A DNA stretch of 11,533 nt from Pseudomonas sp. PGPPP3 (GTDB lineage Bacteria > Pseudomonadota > Gammaproteobacteria > Pseudomonadales > Pseudomonadaceae): positions 1-11,533 of the forward strand of contig NKIE01000046.1 of assembly GCA_002256055.1 (NCBI GenBank). Direction: 5' to 3'. Shown piece after piece: positions 7,231 to 11,533 of the stretch (positions are counted from its first letter, which is position 1; every line of letters starts with the position of its first letter). The translations under genes and the position numbers were made by a program. The notes beneath the pieces were generated by a model that had not been told where the DNA came from, did not search any database, and worked only from the letters and a program-made list of their open reading frames with translations.

Positions 7231-7336
7231 GGGTGAGCCTACACTGCTCGCCTCTGCCCCCCCATCAGCGTGCATGAGGCAAGGAAGCCGGTAGGTCGGA
7301 TTGGGCTGGACTGCCTTCAACCCAAAGCAGCTTCCT
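7231..7336 (+). other. Additional hairpins between the two 8-7-8 clusters
   Basis: At 7231-7253, GGGTGAGC and GCTCGCCT pair over eight positions (two as G-T) around a seven-base loop, the same geometry as array 2 but with different sequence. At 7282-7336, AGGAAGC (7282-7288) and GCTTCCT (7330-7336) form a perfect seven-base outer stem around an inner stem TTGGGCTG (7301-7308) / CAACCCAA (7318-7325) with one mismatch. The stretch 7148-7230 has only short, weak inverted repeats. Confidence 0.5.
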
Positions 7337-7397
7337 AGGTCGCTTGTCGTCACGGCACTCGCGATTGTATTAACAATTTTGATAAGCAAAGCCAGAC

Positions 7398-7482
7398 TGC
7401 GATACTCCGGTCTTACGGCATTGGCGGAGTGTCATGCGCCGAGAGTGTCGCAGGGGAGTTGTCATACGCGTGGTGTATTGCA
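7398..7482 (+). repeat. Array 2b: three further 8-7-8 dyads
   Basis: Units start at 7398, 7430 and 7460. Left arms are TGCGATAC, TGTCATGC and TGTCATAC; right arms, 15 bp later, are TTACGGCA (degenerate), GTGTCGCA and GTATTGCA. Internal spacing is again seven bases and gaps between units are nine and seven bases. Clearly the same family as 6977-7147, separated from it by about 250 bp. The last unit ends 13 bp before the terminator stem at 7496. Confidence 0.7.
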
Positions 7483-7495
7483 TCTTCAAAAATGC

Positions 7496-7524
7496 AAAAG
7501 GCCGCAGGTCAGCTGCGGCCTTTT
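7496..7524. terminator. Strong bidirectional Rho-independent terminator
   Basis: AAAAGGCCGCAG (7496-7507), five-base loop, and the exact complement CTGCGGCCTTTT (7513-7524) give a GC-rich stem flanked by A-run and T-run on both strands. On the minus strand it lies about 70 nt after the Int2 stop codon; on the plus strand it would end the candidate noncoding transcript. Confidence 0.9.
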
Positions 7525-7591
7525 ATCCATCATCCTGTTGCATCAAAAATCTCCAGGCGAGGACTACCCCCCGTTTAGATGGGGATGAAAA

Positions 7592-8860
7592 CTAGTGCTG
7601 CGCTTTCTTGGCTTTACGCCCCCGTGTTTTCCGACCTATCTGGCTAGACATCAGATGCTTGAAGTGCTGCCAGCTAATGTGGTCTAAAGGGACGTTGTAG
7701 CTCAACCCGCGCTCCATTTGCTCCAGCAGGACAAGACTCGCTGGTTTATCTAGGTAGTGCTCCACAGTCACCTCTGGGGTATCAACTTTGTGCCCGAGAA
7801 GGTGCGCAATCGTCGTGGCAGGGATGCCTGATCGTTCAAGGCGGATTGCAAATGTGCGGCGGAAACTTTTGAAATTAAATCCACCGTCCATGGCGACAGG
7901 GCAATGTTCGCCGATAAATCCGGTGCCGGTAATTGGCCCACAAAAGAAACGGCTAGCTGCACGTGAGTAAAGGTGCTTATCGTCGAAGATTAGTTCTGAA
8001 AATAGTAGTGCATCTTTACCGTCGGCTTGGCGTCGCTCTTCGACAAAGTCGAGAAAGCCTATTTCAATTAGCTTTGAGCATATAGGTATTTCACGTGCAG
8101 ACTGCGCGTTTTTTAGTGACTTATTGAAACCGTTAGCGTTGATACTGATTAGATCGACACCATAAACATCTTGGATCACATCATGCGCGCGGAGTTGGCA
8201 AAGTTCGTTCAGTCGCGCACCTGTAAAAAGGCCGAGCGGCATTAGCCAGAAACTATAACTAGTTGCGTTCTGCAGTACCGTATTTCGATCAATATTTGCA
8301 GCGTACTGCCTGTAGGGCCAGGCGTTGAAAAGGCTAACCAAATTGGAGTCGAGAAATGCCTTGGTGACTGCAGTGCTTTTGGTTTTGCAGCTTTCAACCT
8401 TAAACGGTTTACCGATCAGATTATCACCGACAGCTTCATCAATCATCCGATTGAAAAGACTGTAGTACGCGTGAAGGTTCTCGCCTTGACTGCCCGATTT
8501 GCTGTTTTGTTTAAGCAGCATGGGTAGCTCGTCCTTCAATGCCTGGACGTCGACGGTGCCGAGTTCTGCGACGCGGCGCGAAGGATTAGCTGCAGTCAGT
8601 ATCAACTTCAGCTTCATCATACGAGCGCGAAGCATGTAAACGTTTTTTTGTGAGTAATCGTTTTCGCGTAAGAAGCGTGCGAGCACCGTATCTAGGAACT
8701 CACTCAGCAACGGTGAGTAGTGATGTCGATTGAGCGCATCGATAATGCTGGAAAGATGTGGCATCGCAAGTTCGAGAGTTTTCTCGTGACCAGGAGCTAC
8801 GGTCAGATATAAGCCGTTAAAAATTGGAACTGACAGAGGGGGGATGTTGTTTACATTCAT
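7592..8860 (-). CDS. Tyrosine recombinase/integrase (Int2)
   Basis: A 422-residue protein. Residues about 45-145 are helical and resemble a SAM-like core-binding domain; the catalytic domain spans about 165-390. Visible catalytic residues are Arg216 in GLFTGARLNELCQLR, Arg334 in FKSFRRTFAIR, His357 in AHLLGHKVD and the nucleophile Tyr369 in VEHYLDK. The usual HxxR box reads KSFR, so its His is Lys331, as in Int1. A basic tail (GRKTRGRKAKKAQH) may add DNA contacts. It resembles Int3 over the catalytic domain (GARLxELCQLR, and a shared GFLDF segment), suggesting paralogy. The ATG at 8860 has GAGG six bases upstream and a good promoter ahead. The product presumably catalyses site-specific strand exchange for this island; its target sites are unknown, but the adjacent dyad arrays are candidates. 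Confidence 0.93.
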   Translation of the reverse strand: MNVNNIPPLSVPIFNGLYLTVAPGHEKTLELAMPHLSSIIDALNRHHYSPLLSEFLDTVLARFLRENDYSQKNVYMLRARMMKLKLILTAANPSRRVAELGTVDVQALKDELPMLLKQNSKSGSQGENLHAYYSLFNRMIDEAVGDNLIGKPFKVESCKTKSTAVTKAFLDSNLVSLFNAWPYRQYAANIDRNTVLQNATSYSFWLMPLGLFTGARLNELCQLRAHDVIQDVYGVDLISINANGFNKSLKNAQSAREIPICSKLIEIGFLDFVEERRQADGKDALLFSELIFDDKHLYSRAASRFFCGPITGTGFIGEHCPVAMDGGFNFKSFRRTFAIRLERSGIPATTIAHLLGHKVDTPEVTVEHYLDKPASLVLLEQMERGLSYNVPLDHISWQHFKHLMSSQIGRKTRGRKAKKAQH

Positions 8861-8887
8861 GTTTGCCTCGCTAGTGGGTGAGGCTTA

Positions 8888-8916
8888 AACATATATCTGT
8901 ATAGATAACCAGTCAA
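8888..8916 (-). promoter_or_regulatory. Putative sigma70 promoter for Int2
   Basis: On the minus strand TTGACT (8916-8911) and TATGTT (8893-8888) are separated by 17 bases, giving a start near 8881 and a leader of about 20 nt before the GAGG ribosome site and ATG at 8860. The spacer contains a small inverted repeat, TATCT/AGATA (8894-8898, 8903-8907), and ATCTAT/ATAGAT is inverted at 8923-8928 and 8945-8950, so a repressor or the recombinase itself could act here. Confidence 0.6.
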
Positions 8917-8953
8917 TGCGAAATCTATTAGGATTTACTCTGTGATAGATAGT

Positions 8954-8970
8954 ATTGACAGTTTGTCAAT
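8954..8970. repeat. Short perfect palindrome upstream of Int2
   Basis: ATTGACA (8954-8960) and TGTCAAT (8964-8970) form a perfect seven-base inverted repeat around GTT. It lies between the Int3 terminator and the Int2 promoter and could be an operator. TTGACA within it resembles a -35 box, but no matching -10 is well spaced. Confidence 0.5.
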
Positions 8971-8978
8971 GGTTAAAC

Positions 8979-9000
8979 CCCGCACCCCAAGGGGCGCGGG
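8979..9000 (-). terminator. Putative Rho-independent terminator of Int3
   Basis: Read on the minus strand, CCCGCGCCCC and GGGGTGCGGG pair over ten positions (one as G-U) around a two-base turn, and a short T-rich stretch (GTTTAA) follows. The single mismatch on the plus strand becomes a G-U wobble on the minus strand, which supports action on Int3, whose stop is 28 bp upstream. The U-run is short, so efficiency is uncertain. Confidence 0.6.
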
Positions 9001-9028
9001 TGATTTCTCCCTCGGCGCTCGCTATAAA

Positions 9029-11476
9029 TTATTTTTGCACGTATGACTTCCAATGCCGTTTTTCGAGCCTTTTGGGCGCGTTAGCCATCTGAGTTACTAT
9101 CGGGCGTCCCACAGTGAAGGCTCCCTGCCGTTCTTGAAGTCGCTGATAGTTCAAGTAATGGAGATGCTCGATGGACGTCCCGAAATCGATTTTATCGATC
9201 TCGGCTTTAAGCACATCTGCGGGATAACATTCGCCGTAACCGCCGGTAGTGCTGCGATCCGCGTGCCCCACCAGCGCTTTGCCAATCAGCATGTCTAGCT
9301 TCTGTCGCCGGAATTGGTTGATAAAGGTATGACGCAGGCCATGGAACGTGAGCGCGTCATCGCCTAGCCCACAAAGCCCTAAATAGCCCTTGCTGTCTTT
9401 GTCTGAACCAAGAAACCAACGACTTGCTATGTGCCCTGGTGAAAGATCCCCGTATGTGCGGATGTTTTCAAAAAGCGGTGCTGTCAGATCATTTCCAGCC
9501 GCTATTAACCTCTGCTGATGAAAGTCGAGAAAGCCGGTAGCTAGGAGGACTTTGTGCAGTGGGACTAGACGTTCCGAATCAGCAGTTTTCAGCTGCCTCG
9601 CACCCGTTCGGCTGATGCTAATGACCCAGGTACCGAGCTCTTCGCGGATATCGTCTAGACGCAACTGGCAAAGCTCGCTGAGGCGTGCACCGCTGTACAG
9701 TCCTAAAATCGGCAGCCAAAAACGGTAGTCATCAAGCCGCCAGCGCGGCGGCTCAGTGAGGGAGTAAACCGGGCCAGCTAACAGCTTCTCAATCTGCCCC
9801 GGGCTATAAGTGCGCTTCCTTGGCGAATCCGCGCCCTTGGTGCTGAATGTCAGGCCTGCAGCGATGTTCTCTTTCAGATAGCCTTGGTCGTGCGCATAAC
9901 CAATGACAGCCCGGGCAAGCTCGAAGAACTTCTTCGCCGTGCGTGCGTTGATCGGTTCGTACTTGCCATTCTGGATGAGTTTGCTCAGTGGCTGATTACG
10001 CGTTGCACGCAGGCGATGACGGTTCTTTGGATAGCCGCGCAACTGGTCGCGCAAGGCATTAAATTCGGCGCGCGTCAGCGTATCGATGCGGCGGTGCGCG
10101 CCGATTAGTTCTGCTAATCCCTCTAGTCGTGCACGCATCGTGATTCGTGTTCGGGGATTTGACCAAGCGCCTTCCCGAATCTGCCGCTCTTCGAACTCTT
10201 TAATTAGCCCTCCGAAATGCAGGCTCTCAGACATCATGGGCGCGGGCGCAATGATGCAGTTATTACTCGCAGGGGTCTCAAAGAGTGCCGCGAGTTTGGT
10301 TTTTTGGGCATTAGGCAGAACACTGCTCAGTGCGCTAAGCAGCGCAACCGTACCGGCATCCTGCGGTGGTGAGTCATTCGCCGCGACCATTTCGGGTAAT
10401 GATGGCATGGGCTCAGCTGGAGGAATGGGCCCCAGCGTTCGCCGAATCAGATCGCTGATTTCTCGCATGGCCTGCTCATAAGCATCTGCTGAAGTGCTTT
10501 CAACGAAGCTCTGCAGCAGAATCTTGTCGATCTGTGCGAGTGTGGCCTGCATCAACAGCATCGCGACAATCGGCGAGCTGGTCAGCAATTCGATGCGCAT
10601 ATCCTTGGGCCATTTTACATTCGGGTTAAGGCGTGCGTGCTGGAGCGGGATAGAAATGCAGTACAACCCGGACTCTTCCTGAATCGTTTTGAAGCGCTTG
10701 CAGAATTCCAACGAGTCGACTTTCAGCTTTTGCTGTTTCAGATAAAAACCGACGGAGTAAGCTGATTGCGGCAAGTTGGGCGGCACATGCAGCAAGTGGC
10801 GGCCTTGATCGGGCCGGGAAAAACACAGGTACTCGTAAAGCGACATCACTGAGATGAGCGGATGCTGGGGCGCATAGCTGATGGCCTCAAGAGGCCAGGT
10901 CTCTAGCCCGATGATCGCGTTATAGATGTATGTCGCCGCATCATTTGCAGCTTCTGGATCGCGTGTTCCGAGTGGCCAGTCGAAACGGGTAAAACCAATG
11001 TTGAGTGTCCTTATCAGTTGCGGGCTGGGAAATAGTGCGAAATAAATTTCACCGCCAGGCTCTTGAGTGAAGAGTACAGGGTGCTCCTGGCACTCTTTCA
11101 TCAAGCGCTGATGCCCGCGCGTAGGATCACTCGAAGCCAGCCTTGATGGCGAGGGGCGAATGGCCCAGACCTTGTTAGTGTCTGACAGGGTAAGCTTGAT
11201 CTCGTCATGAAATTTGCTCAGATCACGAAGAATGAGATCCGCGTCGAACGCCACGCGCTCTTCGTCGCTGTTTTGCAGAAGTGCTTGGAAGCGCAGGTTC
11301 AAGTGCTTTGCGAGATCGCGTGCCAGCGCTTCGTCATACCCGAGGGACCAGCGAATTTGTGCCGGAAGCTTTAGGTTGAGTGCGAAATGCTTTGGGAAGG
11401 TGAGGTAGTACTGGAAGCCAGTTTTGGCTTGGAAGACAAGGTGTGGAACACCTGTTTTGCTTTGGCGCTTGGACAT
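9029..11476 (-). CDS. Large tyrosine recombinase/integrase (Int3) with extended N-terminal region
   Basis: An 815-residue recombinase, about twice the usual size. The catalytic domain is at about 560-760: Arg598 in LGLYSGARLSELCQLR, His712/Arg715 in FHGLRHTFINQF, His738 in ALVGHAD and the nucleophile Tyr747 in GGYGECYP. It keeps the classic HxLR box. A core-binding domain is at about 420-545. The first 330 residues look like two or three degenerate copies of a beta-alpha module of the kind found at integrase N termini (compare FQYYLTFPKHFALNL plus LGYDEALARDLAKHL with EIYFALFPSPQLIRTL plus LGTRDPEAANDA). A Pro/Ala-rich hinge lies near 350-375. The ATG at 11476 is preferred because AGG lies about nine bases upstream; a GTG at 11500 is in frame without a ribosome site. 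Likely paralogue of Int2, which lies 168 bp downstream after a terminator. Confidence 0.93.
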   Translation of the reverse strand: MSKRQSKTGVPHLVFQAKTGFQYYLTFPKHFALNLKLPAQIRWSLGYDEALARDLAKHLNLRFQALLQNSDEERVAFDADLILRDLSKFHDEIKLTLSDTNKVWAIRPSPSRLASSDPTRGHQRLMKECQEHPVLFTQEPGGEIYFALFPSPQLIRTLNIGFTRFDWPLGTRDPEAANDAATYIYNAIIGLETWPLEAISYAPQHPLISVMSLYEYLCFSRPDQGRHLLHVPPNLPQSAYSVGFYLKQQKLKVDSLEFCKRFKTIQEESGLYCISIPLQHARLNPNVKWPKDMRIELLTSSPIVAMLLMQATLAQIDKILLQSFVESTSADAYEQAMREISDLIRRTLGPIPPAEPMPSLPEMVAANDSPPQDAGTVALLSALSSVLPNAQKTKLAALFETPASNNCIIAPAPMMSESLHFGGLIKEFEERQIREGAWSNPRTRITMRARLEGLAELIGAHRRIDTLTRAEFNALRDQLRGYPKNRHRLRATRNQPLSKLIQNGKYEPINARTAKKFFELARAVIGYAHDQGYLKENIAAGLTFSTKGADSPRKRTYSPGQIEKLLAGPVYSLTEPPRWRLDDYRFWLPILGLYSGARLSELCQLRLDDIREELGTWVISISRTGARQLKTADSERLVPLHKVLLATGFLDFHQQRLIAAGNDLTAPLFENIRTYGDLSPGHIASRWFLGSDKDSKGYLGLCGLGDDALTFHGLRHTFINQFRRQKLDMLIGKALVGHADRSTTGGYGECYPADVLKAEIDKIDFGTSIEHLHYLNYQRLQERQGAFTVGRPIVTQMANAPKRLEKRHWKSYVQK

Positions 11477-11490
11477 GATGACATACCTAT

Positions 11491-11522
11491 TTGGATTCAC
11501 AGAAGGACTGTGTGAAATCCAA
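11491..11522. repeat. Inverted repeat upstream of Int3
   Basis: TTGGATTCACAG (11491-11502), a five-base centre, and CTGTGTGAAATCCAA (11508-11522) form a near-perfect dyad; the right arm has three extra bases. It overlaps the leader just upstream of the Int3 ATG, so it could be an autoregulatory operator or a recombinase binding site at one end of the element. The window ends 11 bp later. Confidence 0.6.
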
Positions 11523-11533
11523 AGCCATCAAAT

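Larger units (their letters stand above)
6847..7525 (+). ncRNA. Candidate structured noncoding RNA made of tandem stem-loops
   Basis: From the putative start near 6847 to the intrinsic terminator at 7496-7524, the plus strand holds no convincing plus-strand coding sequence but is packed with short hairpins: five 7-6-7 dyads (6850-6954), an 8-7-8 array (6977-7147), unrelated hairpins at 7231-7253 and 7282-7336, and three more 8-7-8 dyads (7398-7482). Sequence changes within stems are mostly compatible with pairing in plus-strand RNA (G-U wobbles at several positions and one C:G for T:A-type compensatory pair at 7035/7047). I recognise no known RNA family. Alternatives are a tandem set of DNA sites for the flanking tyrosine recombinases, or single-stranded folded recombination sites as in integrons. 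Extent and strand are inferred, not shown. Confidence 0.35.

Noticed and set aside
6850..7482. CRISPR array
   Set aside because: Units are dyads of 20-23 bp with only 0-9 bp between them; there are no 30-40 bp unique spacers between identical repeats and no cas genes in the window.

Overview
The window is an accessory (genomic-island-like) segment of about 52-55% GC, most likely from a gammaproteobacterium of Pseudomonas/Halomonas type. That guess rests on codon use, Shine-Dalgarno-type starts and sigma70-like promoters; no marker gene fixes the host. All six large genes lie on the minus strand; only the short vsr gene is on the plus strand. No tRNA or rRNA gene is visible.

Left part (1-5367): a DNA-modification/defence cluster. 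A C5-cytosine methyltransferase (2292-3893), a MutL/MORC-like GHKL ATPase (758-2251) and a Z1-domain P-loop protein (1-744, cut by the window edge) form a tight minus-strand operon. A Vsr-type mismatch endonuclease (3923-4336) is divergent from the methyltransferase, only 29 bp away. This combination is a known restriction-modification-like architecture. The expected effector partners (PD-(D/E)XK protein, AIPR protein) would lie left of position 1. A 328-residue protein of unknown family (4381-5367), with a possible C-terminal winged helix, sits next to vsr.

Right part (5471-11533): three tyrosine recombinases on the same strand (5471-6421, 7592-8860, 9029-11476). The last two look like paralogues and are separated by a short region with a terminator and a promoter. 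A long palindrome lies just upstream of the last one.

Between the first and second recombinase are about 1170 bp without a convincing gene (6422-7591), and this is the most unusual part. It holds (i) a 229-bp fold-back bounded by a 13-bp perfect inverted repeat, with a perfect 12-bp hairpin inside; (ii) a plausible plus-strand promoter (-10 at 6835-6840); (iii) right after its predicted start site, five 20-bp dyads (7-6-7) at 21-22 bp spacing; (iv) a second array of 23-bp dyads (8-7-8), six at 6977-7147 and three at 7398-7482, with conserved arms and different 7-nt centres; (v) other hairpins between these; and (vi) a strong bidirectional Rho-independent terminator at 7496-7524. Base changes in the arms mostly keep pairing on the plus strand through G-U wobbles and one compensatory change. 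I therefore propose a structured noncoding transcript of about 680 nt, or alternatively a tandem array of recombinase sites that fold as single strands. I do not recognise it as a described family.
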